Notes: generated by a model not told the origin, from the sequence alone. 64,000 nt of DNA from Cristatella mucedo (GCA_009760855.2 WPIO01000102.1:1302001-1366000), one strand, 5' to 3'; positions 9,509-20,757 are shown, numbered from the stretch's first letter. A program made the numbers and translations.

Positions 9509-11365
9509 TTAGACAAAAATTGCCGCAACAACATAAGCCATCCAAGAACTAATCCAAGCCAATATAACTGTTCCAACAACCAAAATAATTGTTATTTTTC
9601 TACTACGAATCTCTCTGGAAAACATAGCAACAGCAGAAAGACATGGCACGTACATTGCAGCAAAAGTTATATAGGCTATCATGCTTGGAGTTGTTACTTT
9701 TTGTCTTAAATTCTCTTTTAATCCAACCTCATTATCAGAATTATATAGGATTCCCAAGGTACTAATCGCCACCTCCTTTGCTGCTACTGCGGCAAATAAA
9801 GATGTTGTCATTTTCCAGTCCAAATTCATAGGGGCAAACAAAAAAGAAGCCCCCTTACTAACATTACCTAAAATGCTTTCAGATAAAATATAATCTTCTT
9901 TTTGCTCTGCTGCTAAGGTGCTGTTTGTAAGTGTTTGCCAGTAGTTTTTATCTGTTATTTTTAGTGGTACGTGAGATAGGGTCCAAATTCCAATAGACAT
10001 TACAGCTATAAAGGTTCCAGCATTTTTAATATAGGATTTTGATTTTGCAATCATTTCAATAATTATAGAATTAACATCTGGCATTCTGTAGGAAGGAAGT
10101 TCCATTAAAAATGGCTCAGTTTGTTCTTTGTTTGTCTTGCTTGTTGCGATAATAGAGGTTGCTTTGGCAATCAGCAGTGCCACTACAATACTGCCACAAT
10201 AAATAGACATCATGGCGTATGAGGCTTTGCTTTTAAAAAAAGCATCACACAACATTGCAAATAGCGTCATTTTTGCACTACATGGTATAAATCCGATGGC
10301 AAACATTGTGGCCAATTTATCTGTTTTATTGCACAAAATTCTGGTAGACATGTAGGCTGGTATGGAGCAGCTAAAACCACTCATCAAGGGCACTATCGCT
10401 TTGCCATGCAGCCCGCAAGCCGAAAGAAATCCATCCATAAGAAACGATATTCTTGCCATGTAGCCACTTTTTTCTAAAATAGAAATACATGCAAAAAGAA
10501 TCATTATTTTTGGTAAAAAAGCCAAAACTGTAAATATTCCAGGTAAAATTCCGCCAACAAGCAGCAAGGATAGCAAGCTTGATCCTATTTTTTCGATTGC
10601 TAAATTTCCCAATATTTCGCCAGCGCTCTCTATCATGCCTGAAGGTCCTTCTCCGCCAAAAAAAGTGATGGAAAATATTCCAAACATTGTTGCCAAAAAA
10701 ATTGGCAATCCAAATATTTTATGCATCAAAAAATTATCTATTTTTTCTGATACTGATCTCTTTTGAGTCTGGTTAATGCATTGAATTATCGCCTTTGTTG
10801 CTCCCTCGTGAATTAATTGACTTCGCGTTATATCGTCTAGTGAAATGCGAACTTCAACCTGACTTTTTGCTAGAAATAAAATCTGATTTTTTAGCTCCTG
10901 AATGTTGATTTTTTCTGTGGAGCTTGTTTTGATGAATGGTAGTCCAAAGGTTTTGTTAAGTACGCTGCAATCAATGTCAAAACCTAACTTTCTTGCTTCG
11001 TCTATCATATTGACGGCACAGATTGTTGGTTTTTTAAGACGCAGAAGCTCTGCAGTAAGTTGTAGGCCTTTTTCTAGGTGTGTTGATTCTATGACATTTA
11101 AAATTACATCATAAGAATCAATTTTTTCTATCAACTGACAGGTGATATTTTCTTCTTCAGAGAATGCTTCCATGGAGTATAGACCAGGTAGATCTAAAAA
11201 AGTTATGATATGTTCTTGGTGTTTTGTGGATATTTCCGCAACATCAACTGTCACTCCTGCAAAATTGCCCACCCTTAAATTAGCTCCAGTCATGGTGTTT
11301 ACCAGTCTTGTTTTGCCGCTATTTGGCTGGCCAACAACTATTATTTTAAGAATTTTTGCACTCAT
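9509..11365 (-). CDS. feoB: FeoB, ferrous iron transporter
   Basis: Inner-membrane Fe(II) transporter with an N-terminal GTPase domain. The G1 motif GQPNSGKT is close to the start, followed by LDLPGLYS (G3) and NMID (G4). The C-terminal part is strongly hydrophobic with gate motifs including GFSCSIPAYMSTRIL. The start chosen, ATG at 11365, overlaps the feoA stop in an ATGA and begins MSAKILKIIVVGQ; an upstream in-frame start adds 15 residues inside feoA and is unlikely. About 618 residues, somewhat shorter than the E. coli protein, as in many alphaproteobacteria. It forms a coupled operon with feoA; I did not find a convincing Fur box. Confidence 0.96.
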   Translation of the reverse strand: MSAKILKIIVVGQPNSGKTRLVNTMTGANLRVGNFAGVTVDVAEISTKHQEHIITFLDLPGLYSMEAFSEEENITCQLIEKIDSYDVILNVIESTHLEKGLQLTAELLRLKKPTICAVNMIDEARKLGFDIDCSVLNKTFGLPFIKTSSTEKINIQELKNQILFLAKSQVEVRISLDDITRSQLIHEGATKAIIQCINQTQKRSVSEKIDNFLMHKIFGLPIFLATMFGIFSITFFGGEGPSGMIESAGEILGNLAIEKIGSSLLSLLLVGGILPGIFTVLAFLPKIMILFACISILEKSGYMARISFLMDGFLSACGLHGKAIVPLMSGFSCSIPAYMSTRILCNKTDKLATMFAIGFIPCSAKMTLFAMLCDAFFKSKASYAMMSIYCGSIVVALLIAKATSIIATSKTNKEQTEPFLMELPSYRMPDVNSIIIEMIAKSKSYIKNAGTFIAVMSIGIWTLSHVPLKITDKNYWQTLTNSTLAAEQKEDYILSESILGNVSKGASFLFAPMNLDWKMTTSLFAAVAAKEVAISTLGILYNSDNEVGLKENLRQKVTTPSMIAYITFAAMYVPCLSAVAMFSREIRSRKITIILVVGTVILAWISSWMAYVVAAIFV

Positions 11366-11622
11366 ATTTCTTGAATTAATATCAAATCTGCCTCTGTTTT
11401 TCTTAGGCAAAGTTTTATTTTTTTTGGAATGTTGTGGATTGAAAAGGCAATTGTACTGCCAAAAAAGCTTCTATATTCTATGGTTATTATATCTGTAACA
11501 CACAACCCAACAGAGAAAAGTCTTTTTGTTAGCATGCTGTTTGTTTCTAGCTTGTATAATTTATAGTTTTTTCCGATAATTCCCTGAGAAAGAGTGATTA
11601 TTTTGGCTTTATAGTTGTGCAT
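11362..11622 (-). CDS. feoA: FeoA-domain protein
   Basis: 86-residue small cytosolic SH3-like protein that assists FeoB. The C-terminal half carries the FeoA pattern RLFSVGLCVTDIITIEY followed by a GSTIAFSI segment and a LCLRKTEADLILI ending. It ends within the feoB start codon (ATGA), the expected feoAB arrangement. The N-terminal 30 residues are basic and less typical. Confidence 0.8.
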   Translation of the reverse strand: MHNYKAKIITLSQGIIGKNYKLYKLETNSMLTKRLFSVGLCVTDIITIEYRSFFGSTIAFSIHNIPKKIKLCLRKTEADLILIQEI

Positions 11623-11901
11623 AATTTTTATTTTTCATTGCAACAACTATCCTTGTGTTATATTATAAATCAAGATAAATTTAAGACGCCAATCTGGCAG
11701 TAAAAATTACTGTCATTTTTTTTATTGTATTTTTAATCTTAAGTGTTCTATTGCTAAGCTGTGTGATGGAATATATTGCATTATAGCTTTGCATCATGAT
11801 AAGTTTTTTTGGTATTTGCTCCTTTGATTATTAAGATAGCTTGATGCTAAAAAAATTAAGCACAATATGTTTTTTTGTTGTTTTTTCTGCAATATTAACT
11901 T

Positions 11902-13392
11902 TCAAGAAAGTAAAGAATTGCCGCTCATTTCCGATGGAATTGATAATTGCATTAGTTGTAAAATAGTTGGGGCTATATCGCAAAGGGAGCCATTTTTTAA
12001 GATAGTATGTTGATGATTTTGGCTGTATAAAAAGCAATCAACTGGGCCAGTTGTATGTTGTGTGTGCGGCACTCCATTGCAATCGATCATTTCCTCTATA
12101 TTTCCATGGTCTGCGGTTATTATAAGAGTTGCATCGACAGATTTAATTGCCAGCATTAATTTGCCAACTATTACATCTAAATGCTCAACAGCTGCAACGG
12201 TAGCCTGCAGATTACCAGTATGACCAACCATATCACAATTGGCAAAATTGACCAAAATAAAATCATAATTTCCAGATTGCACACCAGAAATTACAGCTTC
12301 CGCAACGGCATAAGAGGACATTTCTGGCATTTTATCGTAATTTGCAATTTTTGGCGATGGAATTAAAATTCTCTGCTCACCCTTCATTATCTCTTCCGTT
12401 CCACCATTAAAAAAAAATGTAATATGGGCGTATTTTTCTGTTTCTGCCACTCTGAGTTGTTTTTTATTATTATTAGAAAGTATTTCTGGAAGGGTTTTTT
12501 GTGGCTTGCTTTGATTGAAGAGCGTTTCTATTTTTGTATAAATCTTGAAAGAAAAATAATCCACCATGGTAATAATATGGCAATTTTGCCTTTCAGTATC
12601 TTCCGCAAAGGCCGTAACTATCTGACGCATTCTATCGCTGCGAAAATTGCTAAATATTATCAAATCTCCATCCTCAATGCCACAAAAATCCGAATCCATA
12701 ATCAATGGCTCCGTAACTTCATCGAAAATATTTTGACTGTATTTTTGCCGCAAATAAATCGCAATATCTTTGCAACGATTTCCCTTTGCTTCTTTGTATA
12801 AATTGTAAGCTGTCGCGGTTCTTTCCGTTCTTCCATCTCTATCCATTGCGTAATATCTGCCACAAATAGTTGCAACCTTCACACCATCTAGTTTTTGACA
12901 TTTATCTGTGAGTTGTGGCAAAAAAATTGCCCCATTGTTTGGTGGAGTGTCTCTGCCATCGTTGATAAGATGCAGGGAAGTTGATATTTTGTGTTCACTT
13001 AAAATTTTTGCTAGCCTATAAATATGATCTGCATGGCCATGCACACCACCTTCTGCCGCTATGCCTATTATGTGGGCTTTTTTTGGCTTTTTTCTGGTGA
13101 TTTTTTCTATCAATTCACAATTTTTTGAATGGAGTTCGTCATTAATTTGTACTAAATTTTGCTTTATTGCCCTGCCGGCGCCAATAGTCATATGACCAAC
13201 TTCAGAGTTCCCCATTTGACCTTCTGGCAAACCAACGGCTAAGCCAGAAGTTTGCAACAGACAATGGGGATAGCTAGTTATTAAGTGATTTATATTGGGC
13301 GTTTTGGCTAAGTGAAATGCGTTATGTGGGCTAGGATTTCCAACCGCAAATCCATCTAAAATACATAGAACCAATGTTTTTTTTAGTCCCAT
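11902..13392 (-). CDS. gpmI: GpmI, cofactor-independent phosphoglycerate mutase
   Basis: Interconverts 3- and 2-phosphoglycerate in glycolysis and gluconeogenesis. 496 residues, close to the usual 510. Seen are the N-terminal metal-binding CILDGFAVG, the phosphoserine site GQMGNSEVGH, NDGRDTPP, RYYAMDRDGR, and the C-terminal TADHGNIEEM and HTQHTTGPV metal ligands typical of the alkaline phosphatase fold. It lies 8 bp after the DUF2628 gene on the same strand and is probably cotranscribed. With gapA it shows that the three-carbon part of glycolysis is kept. Confidence 0.97.
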   Translation of the reverse strand: MGLKKTLVLCILDGFAVGNPSPHNAFHLAKTPNINHLITSYPHCLLQTSGLAVGLPEGQMGNSEVGHMTIGAGRAIKQNLVQINDELHSKNCELIEKITRKKPKKAHIIGIAAEGGVHGHADHIYRLAKILSEHKISTSLHLINDGRDTPPNNGAIFLPQLTDKCQKLDGVKVATICGRYYAMDRDGRTERTATAYNLYKEAKGNRCKDIAIYLRQKYSQNIFDEVTEPLIMDSDFCGIEDGDLIIFSNFRSDRMRQIVTAFAEDTERQNCHIITMVDYFSFKIYTKIETLFNQSKPQKTLPEILSNNNKKQLRVAETEKYAHITFFFNGGTEEIMKGEQRILIPSPKIANYDKMPEMSSYAVAEAVISGVQSGNYDFILVNFANCDMVGHTGNLQATVAAVEHLDVIVGKLMLAIKSVDATLIITADHGNIEEMIDCNGVPHTQHTTGPVDCFLYSQNHQHTILKNGSLCDIAPTILQLMQLSIPSEMSGNSLLS

Positions 13393-13400
13393 AATGTTTA

Positions 13401-13817
13401 TTATTTTGTGTGGGATTTAACAAAATCCATTATGGCTTCCGTTTCGTTGGCGGCATAATTAATGCTAACCAATTTGTATCCATTTTTTATTAGAGTTTTT
13501 TCCATAAGAGATCCGGCATGACGGCCAGCCAAGGCAAAAAAACTACCCCAAATAGCCCAAGAAAGAAGTCCGCCTATATAGAAAAAATTATTTAAGATCA
13601 TTGGCATGATAGAGATAAAAAGCAGCACAACCGATGCTCTATAAAATCTTCTAAACATTGCTGCAAAAAAATTTACTACAGGAATGCCATATAGCCAATT
13701 AAATCCGTGTCTTACGCATTTTATTGATGGTGCACGATTTAACACCAATTTTTGCAATAAATCTGAGCCATTTTCTACTTCCACCATGCTATAAATGCTG
13801 TATATTTTTTTTGCCAC
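13401..13817 (-). CDS. DUF2628-like small membrane protein
   Basis: 138 residues of unknown function. The cytosolic N-terminal half includes HGFNWLYGIPVVNFFAAMFR; two hydrophobic segments follow near residues 65-100; the C-terminal soluble tail contains NGYKLVSINYAANETEA. This layout resembles DUF2628 proteins of alphaproteobacteria. It immediately precedes gpmI, but no functional link is known. Confidence 0.65.
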   Translation of the reverse strand: MAKKIYSIYSMVEVENGSDLLQKLVLNRAPSIKCVRHGFNWLYGIPVVNFFAAMFRRFYRASVVLLFISIMPMILNNFFYIGGLLSWAIWGSFFALAGRHAGSLMEKTLIKNGYKLVSINYAANETEAIMDFVKSHTK

Positions 13818-14596
13818 GATCTATTAAAATAATTTAACATATTCTCATGCGGGATCGCCAATATCATCGATCTTAAAAAGCAAGTTTTTTTAGGGTGAAA
13901 TATTTTATTGTATTTGGCTTGCCGATGGCTTATTTGAAGAATTTTTTTGCCAATACTTCTTGATTCAGCATTGTTTATATGGTTATGATGTATCGGTTTT
14001 GGTTTTTGTGATAAGATGATTTTTGATTGTTTGGCTTGATTGGAGATTGATGTTTTGGCGGTCTGTATTTTTTATCTATTTTAATATTCGGATGATTGGT
14101 TAAGATGATTTGTTAAGTGAATATTTCTTAATTTATCTTTGTGGTTTTATAATTTATATGTTAATAAGACATACTTCGTGATTAGATGTGATGTGGTTTG
14201 TGTGGCTTCTTTTGTGATGGATTTTATTACGCAAAATATCGCCAATAAAAATAATATGAAACGACATATGACATATTAGAGCGTCAATTATATTGCAATT
14301 GTCGATATATATTTGTATTTGTATGAGCCGTAAAAGCAAAAATATCATAAAACAATAAAAATCTCACACAATCAACATAAAAAGCCATCGCCAAGTCACT
14401 GTTTTTAAACCATTGGCAAAAATTATAAAAAAACTTTTTCAAAAAGACTTGCCTTATATTTTTTCAAAACTATATACTAGTTTGTTGGTTAGGTTTAATG
14501 TTTGCACAGTCACAAAAACACAGCACCTTTGGTATTGGTTATTTTGGCTATGGTGCAATTATTGCTCCATTTTGGTAAAAAACAAGCCCAAAAGTT
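13818..14596. other. Gene-free spacer upstream of lon
   Basis: A 780-bp T-rich spacer between divergent genes with no supported gene. The only item worth listing is the candidate lon promoter at 14449-14478. Confidence 0.5.
14449..14478 (+). promoter_or_regulatory. Candidate lon promoter
   Basis: TTGCCT (14449-14454) and TATACT (14473-14478) are separated by 18 bp and lie about 120 bp before the lon start. This is a reasonable sigma-70-type pair. I see no clear heat-shock sigma-32 consensus. Confidence 0.35.
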
Positions 14597-17146
14597 ATGA
14601 TTTCAGAAGTAATGCAGTCGGATTTAAAGTTAGCGGATAAAGAAAATAATGGGAAAAATTTAATATTGCCTCTCTTGCCAATTAGGGATATTACCATATT
14701 TCCTCACGCAATAAGTCCATTATTTGTAGGTAGAATTAAGTCCGTTGCGGCGGTTGATCGTGCTTGCTTTGGCAATAAAATGATCTTCATGGCTACTCAA
14801 AAAAATCCAGATGTTGAGCACATAACAGCAGAAGATATGGCGCAAATTGGCACAGTTGGCACCATTATTCAATCTGTCAGGTTGCCAGATGATACTCTAA
14901 AAATACTAATTGACGCCAATTATCGTGCCAGAATTGTAAATTTCAGAGATAATGGAAATTTTTTTGAGGTTGAATTGGAGGTGTGTAATGTAGAGGCAGT
15001 AAACAATCCAGAAACCCAAGCACTGGTTCGTCATGCTGTTGAAAAAATAAAGGAATATCTTGGTCTAACAAAGAAAATGTCAGCTGAATCTATGGGCAAT
15101 ATAGAGGAAATAACCGACGCTGGTACTTTTGCTGATATGGTTATGTCTCACTTGCCTTTAAATCATAAAATTAAACAGTCAGTACTGGAAGCCATAGATG
15201 TTATTCCGCGATTGGAAAAAATCTGTGCAATTTTATCTTCAGAAATAGAAATATTGCAGGCGGAAAAAAATATCCAAGATAGAATTAAAGCTCAAATTGA
15301 TAAAAACCATAAGGAATACTACCTGAACGAGCAAATAAAGGCTATAAAAAAAGAATTAGGAGATGGTGATGGCGTTTTTGATACAATAGAAAAATACGAA
15401 CAACTTCTAAAAACAAAAAAACTATCAGAAGAGGCTGCCAAGAAGGCCAAAGAGGAGATTCGCAAATTAAATGGCATATCGCCAACTTCCGCAGAAAGCA
15501 TTAAATCTTATTTGGATTGGATTTTTTCCTTACCATGGAACGAACAATCAGAAACAACAACAAGCCTGAATTATGCACAAGATGTTCTAAGTAATAGTCA
15601 CTATGGTTTAGAAAAAGTGAAGGAAATAATTATAGAATATATAGCCGTACAGTTGCAAAAAAAAGATACAAAAAGTGCCATCTTGTGTCTTTACGGCCCT
15701 CCCGGAGTTGGAAAAACAACTCTAGTGCGAGCAATTGCAAAGGCAATGGGCAGAAAATACGCCAAGATAGCTTTGGGTGGAGTGCACGATGAAAGCGAAA
15801 TTAGAGGCCACAGAAGAACCTATGTTGCATCCATGCCTGGAAGATTGATTCAAACTATGAAGAAGGTTGGCACCAACAATCCAGTAATTTTGCTGGATGA
15901 GATAGATAAAATGAGCAGAGATTATCGCGGAGATCCAGAATCTGCATTGCTGGAGGCTCTGGATCCGGAGCAAAATAAATCATTTCAAGATCACTACTTG
16001 GAGGTTGAGTACGATCTTTCCAATGTTATGTTTATTGCAACGGCAAACAGTTTAACAATGCAACGCCCACTACTTGATAGATTGGAAATTGTGCATGTGC
16101 CAAGTTATTTGGAGATGGAAAAATTAGCCATTTGTAAGCAACACATCATACCAAAACAACTAGAAAGCGTTGGTCTTTTGGCTAAGCAATTTGCAATATC
16201 CGACAATGCTATACTAGATTTGATTAATTTTTATACCAGAGAATCTGGCGTTAGAGAGGTTGAGCGGCTTATTGGCAAATTGGCCAGAAAATCTCTGGTA
16301 AAAATTATGTCCGCACAAAAAGAAGATGATGCAAAAAATGCTAAACCAGAAGAGCTCGGAGAATCATCCAATATTGTTGAGGTAGAATCTGCAGAATTGA
16401 CGGAAGCATCAAAAGATTTCAAAAAGACAAAAAATAACGTTAAAATATCTGTTACCCAGAAGAATTTATCTGAATTTTTAGGGATTAAAAAATATGTTCG
16501 TGGCCATTCAGAGGTGAAAAATTTAGTTGGAGTAACAAATGGTCTGGCCTATACGGAGGTTGGAGGGGACGTGCTTTTGATTGAGGCAGTAAAAATTCCC
16601 TCAGGCAAGGGAGAGGTAAAAATTACAGGCAAATTGGGTGAAGTAATGAAGGAATCCGCTCAGGCCGCTCTAAGTTATGTTCGTTCTAAATGTGAAGAAT
16701 TTGGAATAAACCCGATCGAAATAAAAGATAACGATCTACACATTCACGTGCCAGAGGGTGCGACGCCTAAAGATGGACCTTCTGCTGGAGTTACAATGTG
16801 TACAACCTTAGTTTCTCTTTTAACGGGAATTCCTGTGAGATTTGATGTAGCCATGACTGGAGAAATTACTCTAAGGGGCAGGGTTTTGCCAATAGGTGGT
16901 TTGCGGGAAAAAATGGTCGCAGCAATTAAAAATCATATAAAAATAATTTTAATACCAAAAGAAAATGTGAAAGACTTGGAAGATATTCCCTCTCACATTA
17001 AAGATCAAATTGAAATTATTCCGTGCGAAACAATAACAGACGTACTAAAGATTGCATTGGTTACAATGCCATCCAGCAAAAAAGAACTTCATAAGCAACT
17101 TGACGCCAAAAAGCGTGCAGCGGAAATGAGTGTTTCGATGCAGTAG
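14597..17146 (+). CDS. lon: Lon, ATP-dependent protease La
   Basis: Cytosolic AAA+ serine protease that removes misfolded and regulatory proteins. 849 residues: N-terminal substrate domain beginning [20 protein letters not shown], central AAA+ module with Walker [10 protein letters not shown] near residue 366, Walker B ILLDEIDK, and the C-terminal protease with catalytic Ser in [11 protein letters not shown] near 730 and Lys in [14 protein letters not shown] near 772. A charged insert of about 40 residues ([16 protein letters not shown] onward) separates the AAA+ lid from the protease domain and explains the extra length. ATG 14612 is a possible alternative start. It appears monocistronic. 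Confidence 0.97.
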   Translation: MISEVMQSDLKLADKENNGKNLILPLLPIRDITIFPHAISPLFVGRIKSVAAVDRACFGNKMIFMATQKNPDVEHITAEDMAQIGTVGTIIQSVRLPDDTLKILIDANYRARIVNFRDNGNFFEVELEVCNVEAVNNPETQALVRHAVEKIKEYLGLTKKMSAESMGNIEEITDAGTFADMVMSHLPLNHKIKQSVLEAIDVIPRLEKICAILSSEIEILQAEKNIQDRIKAQIDKNHKEYYLNEQIKAIKKELGDGDGVFDTIEKYEQLLKTKKLSEEAAKKAKEEIRKLNGISPTSAESIKSYLDWIFSLPWNEQSETTTSLNYAQDVLSNSHYGLEKVKEIIIEYIAVQLQKKDTKSAILCLYGPPGVGKTTLVRAIAKAMGRKYAKIALGGVHDESEIRGHRRTYVASMPGRLIQTMKKVGTNNPVILLDEIDKMSRDYRGDPESALLEALDPEQNKSFQDHYLEVEYDLSNVMFIATANSLTMQRPLLDRLEIVHVPSYLEMEKLAICKQHIIPKQLESVGLLAKQFAISDNAILDLINFYTRESGVREVERLIGKLARKSLVKIMSAQKEDDAKNAKPEELGESSNIVEVESAELTEASKDFKKTKNNVKISVTQKNLSEFLGIKKYVRGHSEVKNLVGVTNGLAYTEVGGDVLLIEAVKIPSGKGEVKITGKLGEVMKESAQAALSYVRSKCEEFGINPIEIKDNDLHIHVPEGATPKDGPSAGVTMCTTLVSLLTGIPVRFDVAMTGEITLRGRVLPIGGLREKMVAAIKNHIKIILIPKENVKDLEDIPSHIKDQIEIIPCETITDVLKIALVTMPSSKKELHKQLDAKKRAAEMSVSMQ

Positions 17147-18076
17147 TGTTTTTATTTTGATTGATTGCATTTTGTGAAATTTTTCATTCGTCTTTGCAGA
17201 GATATGATATCTGTATAGAATGAATTGGCTTTTTTTGTCTGATTTATTTTGGTGGTTTTTGTTATGCTGGTGTAAGCAATAATTGAGTTAATTTTATTAT
17301 AAAAAACGATAATTATCGATCATTATCGCAAAATATTGCTTGATTTTTTTAAATATTATGCAGGGAATTTGTGTTAGATTGCTAGAAATTAATTCAATTT
17401 TTGCTGTTGGACATAGTTTTCTATTGGAATAGACGTCTAGACTAAAATAAAGGCTCCTATGTTGAGTTTTTCAATCTTGAGAAATTAATTTTGATTGTCA
17501 AGTTTTGCATTCTTTGTTCAAAATCTTTCTTAATATGTTTGCAATATTGCAATAATTTTATTTCTTTCAGGCTTTGGTATTTTTTTATTTTTACCAAATC
17601 AGCCATCATAATAGGTTGGCTGCGTTGTGGAAGATTTTATGTTTTAATGGTAAATATATTGCTTGATGTTTTTATTTTGGTTAAATTTGGATTAATGTTA
17701 ATTTTTAATAAAGTAAGTTGTAACTTGCTTGGCATAATAGCCATATTGTCAATAAAAAATGACATCAATATTAATAAGAAAAATATTGCATTCAGATAAA
17801 ATATTATTACCTAAAATGCATTTGTTATATTTGCAAAAAGCAAACAAGATCAATATAATAGCCAGAAGAAACAAACAGAAGATAGAAATTGATCAATAGT
17901 TCAGATTGTCAATCAAAATATCCTACAAATGATGCTTGAGTGATTGTTGTGGTCATAATTTTAATTGTGCCACGATTAAGTGATTATAAAAATTATTTTC
18001 TCAATTGACTTTAATAGATAAAATAAAAGCTCCTTAATTGTTATTGATGATTTTGTGTTGTTTTAGGTTATTTGCA
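17147..18076. other. Gene-free spacer
   Basis: About 930 bp of T-rich sequence. A perfect 12-bp palindrome CGATAATTATCG is at 17307-17318. The phrase AAAATAAA(A/G)GCTCCT occurs near 17446 and again near 18021. Neither is enough to assign a function. The 17491-17799 reading frame has the F/I/L-rich composition expected of T-rich noise. Confidence 0.45.
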
Positions 18077-18745
18077 ATGTACAGGTTATATCACTATCCA
18101 CTTTGTCCTTTTTCTAGAAAGGTTCGCGTGGTTCTGGACGAAAAAAGAATACCCTTCGTGCCGTCTGTGGAGGAATTTTGGCAAAAAAGAGAAAGATTTT
18201 TGCAGCTTAATCCAATGGGAATAGTTCCATTTATTGTTGTTTCAGAAAATTGCAGAATAGCAGGAAGTATGCCAATATGTGAGTTTTTGGAAGATATAGA
18301 TGAAGAAAATAAGCTAATTATCAACACACCAGAAGAGAGAGCTGAAATTAGAAGGATGGTTTTATGGTTTGATGAAAAATTTTTCCGTGAGGTTTCCGAG
18401 CACATACTTTATGAAAGGGTATTTAATTTTTTTCAAGCCAAAGTTGAGCCGAATCAATCAATTCTTAAGTTGGCAAGATCAAACTTGATTCATCATTTAA
18501 AGTATATTCAGTTTTTACTTTCCAACAGTACTTGGATTTGTGGTGAAAATTTTTCTTTAGCGGATATAGCTGCAGCTTGTCATATTTCTGTTTTGGACTA
18601 CCTAGGTGAAATTAATTGGACTCACTATCCAGTAGCCAAAGAGTGGTATGCAATAATCAAATCTCGCCCATCTTTTAGAGTTATTTTGCAGGATTTGGTT
18701 TCTGGCTTTAAACCTTCAACACACTATAAAGAGTTGGATTTTTAG
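18077..18745 (+). CDS. Glutathione S-transferase family protein
   Basis: About 222 residues from ATG 18077, chosen because the thioredoxin-fold domain starts right there (MYRLYHYPLCPFSRKVRVVL); an upstream ATG adds a poorly supported 13-residue leader. The CPFS motif is the usual redox or GSH-binding position, and NPMGIVPFIV with the cis-Pro follows, then CEFLED. The C-terminal half is helical with FSLADIAAACHISVLDYLGE, typical of GST-C. A redox or detoxification role is likely; a stringent-starvation SspA-like role is possible. It lies 12 bp before the GspF-like gene, probably in one transcript. Confidence 0.85.
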   Translation: MYRLYHYPLCPFSRKVRVVLDEKRIPFVPSVEEFWQKRERFLQLNPMGIVPFIVVSENCRIAGSMPICEFLEDIDEENKLIINTPEERAEIRRMVLWFDEKFFREVSEHILYERVFNFFQAKVEPNQSILKLARSNLIHHLKYIQFLLSNSTWICGENFSLADIAAACHISVLDYLGEINWTHYPVAKEWYAIIKSRPSFRVILQDLVSGFKPSTHYKELDF

Positions 18746-18757
18746 CATTTTATTGCC

Positions 18758-20011
18758 ATGTTGTTTTTAATTACCGCATTAGATTCGGCCGGCAGTAAGA
18801 TAAAAAAAGAAATTGAGGCACAAAGCGAGGATGAAGCACGGAGCAATGCAGAGTCAATCGGCCTGTTTGTGATGAATATAAAGTCCAAAAATGATAATTC
18901 CGAAGGTTTTTTGGCGAAAATTTTACACAGAGAGCCAAAAATTGACACCAATACTCTTTGTCAGTTTTTTTCTAATGTTTCAGAAATGAGTGCTTCTGGA
19001 GTTGGGATGTTGCAAATTTTGGGCGTCCTCTCTAGCGATGATTCTGACAAAGAGGGCAGTGCTTTTATAGCAAAAATAGCCAAAGCGATGTCTGGTGGAG
19101 TTGGTTTTGCCGATGCAGTTAGAAAGGCCGCACCAAGCTTGGATCCGCTATATGCAAATTTGATAGGAATAGCTGAAGAAGTTGGTGATTATCAAAGAGT
19201 TTTAACGCAGCTTGTAGATTATATTAAGTGGTCTGGATCGATAAGAAAAAAGGTGAAAGGGGCCCTAATAAAGGGAGTTATTAGTATTATATTTGTACTA
19301 TCAACAGTTATAGGTGCGGCAACTGTTGTTGTGCCAAAAATGGTGCCATTTTTAACAGATATGGGCATTAAAATGCCCCCACAAACCTTGGCGTTGATTG
19401 CTTTTTCTGACTTTATAAACAATGATGCTGGATTATTATTTGGTATTATTGTGGCCTTGATAGTTGGCTTTAAAGTTGCAAAAAAATCCATAAAACAAAT
19501 GGAAACTTGGGGAGAGAAAATAAAAAATAAAATGCCAATTGTTGGCAAGCTTTCAAGTCAGATAGATTGCTTGAGATTTTTATCTTTCTTTTCTTTAATG
19601 TATTCATGTAATTTGCCTTTGGAAGTTATTTTAGATAAAGTTCAAACAGCCGTTAGGGGAAAAACATTGCGAAAAGAATTGGCAATAATGAAGCGTCAAA
19701 TAAGTGATGGTGTGCTTTTTCAGGATGCAATTTTACAGTCCAAATGTCTGCCAAAAAAAACCTCTAAAACTATAAGTATGGCTTTTGTGACGCAAAATGT
19801 TTTACCAACCCTTAAAAATACACAATTTTTCTTAAATCAAGACGTAGACAACAAAATGGACGCAGCCATTGGCTCGATAAAGCCAATAATTATGGGCGTT
19901 ACTACATCTTTATTGATGTGGATTATTAGTGCAATTATGTTGCCAATTTATGCAAACATGGGCAATATGCTTGGCGGAGGAAAGGAGCAGGGCAGTGCGC
20001 AAAAAGATTGA
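18758..20011 (+). CDS. Type II secretion / type IV pilus inner-membrane platform protein (GspF/PilC family)
   Basis: 417 residues with the duplicated T2SSF layout. The first cytosolic helical domain runs about 65-165 (LCQFFSNVSEMSASGVGMLQ), followed by a hydrophobic segment near 170-195 and a second near 225-245. A second T2SSF domain at about 270-375 (CLRFLSFFSLMYSCNLPLE) is followed by a final C-terminal transmembrane helix. The family forms the inner-membrane core of pilus or type II machines. No ATPase, pilin or secretin gene lies nearby, so partners must be elsewhere or lost. The glutathione S-transferase-like gene is directly upstream. Confidence 0.85.
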   Translation: MLFLITALDSAGSKIKKEIEAQSEDEARSNAESIGLFVMNIKSKNDNSEGFLAKILHREPKIDTNTLCQFFSNVSEMSASGVGMLQILGVLSSDDSDKEGSAFIAKIAKAMSGGVGFADAVRKAAPSLDPLYANLIGIAEEVGDYQRVLTQLVDYIKWSGSIRKKVKGALIKGVISIIFVLSTVIGAATVVVPKMVPFLTDMGIKMPPQTLALIAFSDFINNDAGLLFGIIVALIVGFKVAKKSIKQMETWGEKIKNKMPIVGKLSSQIDCLRFLSFFSLMYSCNLPLEVILDKVQTAVRGKTLRKELAIMKRQISDGVLFQDAILQSKCLPKKTSKTISMAFVTQNVLPTLKNTQFFLNQDVDNKMDAAIGSIKPIIMGVTTSLLMWIISAIMLPIYANMGNMLGGGKEQGSAQKD

Positions 20012-20729
20012 TTATTTTTAAACACAATAGATTGGCAAAGATTGTTATTTTTGGTTGATTGATGCTTTTGTTTTTAGGTAAGAATGGTATCGCGTTCACA
20101 TGCAATATCTCTGCAATGAAGCGTGTATTTGTTTACCAACGTGCACAAGCTGCTAAGTCAAGCTTGATATTTTGCATGCATTGCTTGGTATTAATATTCT
20201 TTGGCCGTATTTTTTGAGTGTCGCCAATCTCACAGTTCTTCATTTTTATATCGATGGACTTCTTTTGCCATCTGTCAAAGGCAAACTCCACTATTCATTG
20301 GTTATTTTTTTTGACCAATGTCGATACTTATGATTTATTTTGCTGTAAATTAAAATAATCTTTTAAGAAAAAATACCTTTAAAGCAATCGTCCAATTCAA
20401 TCTGTCACTACAATTAACTTCTGCGCCGCAAGCCTAACACCTTATGTTCTGGGTTTAAATTGGACATATCGTAGTGATTTTATTGTAAAATAATGTTTTT
20501 ATCAATACCCAAGAGCGATAAATGCAATATAATAATTTAAAGGCATTCTGTTTATTCTGGTTGACCGTGGGCAGATAGATGTTTTTTATCTTAATGTTAT
20601 GGGAAATTATGGGTAAAAGATTTTGTAAAAAAATAATTGCAAACAAATCCTAGATATTATATAATATTATTATGGTCATTATGTATGTATAATAAAGTAT
20701 CATATTTTTAAAAAAAGATATTTTTATGG
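20012..20729. other. Gene-free spacer
   Basis: No gene is supported. The sequence is mixed AT-rich DNA with a few GC-richer patches near 20090-20300 but with no reading frame of merit. Confidence 0.5.
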
Positions 20730-20757
20730 TTGACAATTATAAAATAACACATGTTAT
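20730..20757 (+). promoter_or_regulatory. Candidate promoter for the hairpin RNA and/or mraZ
   Basis: A perfect -35 TTGACA (20730-20735) is followed after 16 bp by TGTTAT (20752-20757). It is the best promoter-like pair in this spacer and lies about 110 bp before the first GGAGG. Downstream, (A/T)GTTATCCCATAT (20752) and AGTATCCCAAAT (20784) form an imperfect direct repeat that might be an operator. Confidence 0.4.

Noticed and set aside
17307..17318. Replication origin or regulator site at palindrome CGATAATTATCG
   Set aside because: No cluster of DnaA boxes and no origin-linked genes; a lone palindrome in AT-rich DNA is weak.
17491..17799. 102-codon frame in the lon-GST spacer
   Set aside because: Composition matches T-rich noise and no motif is visible.
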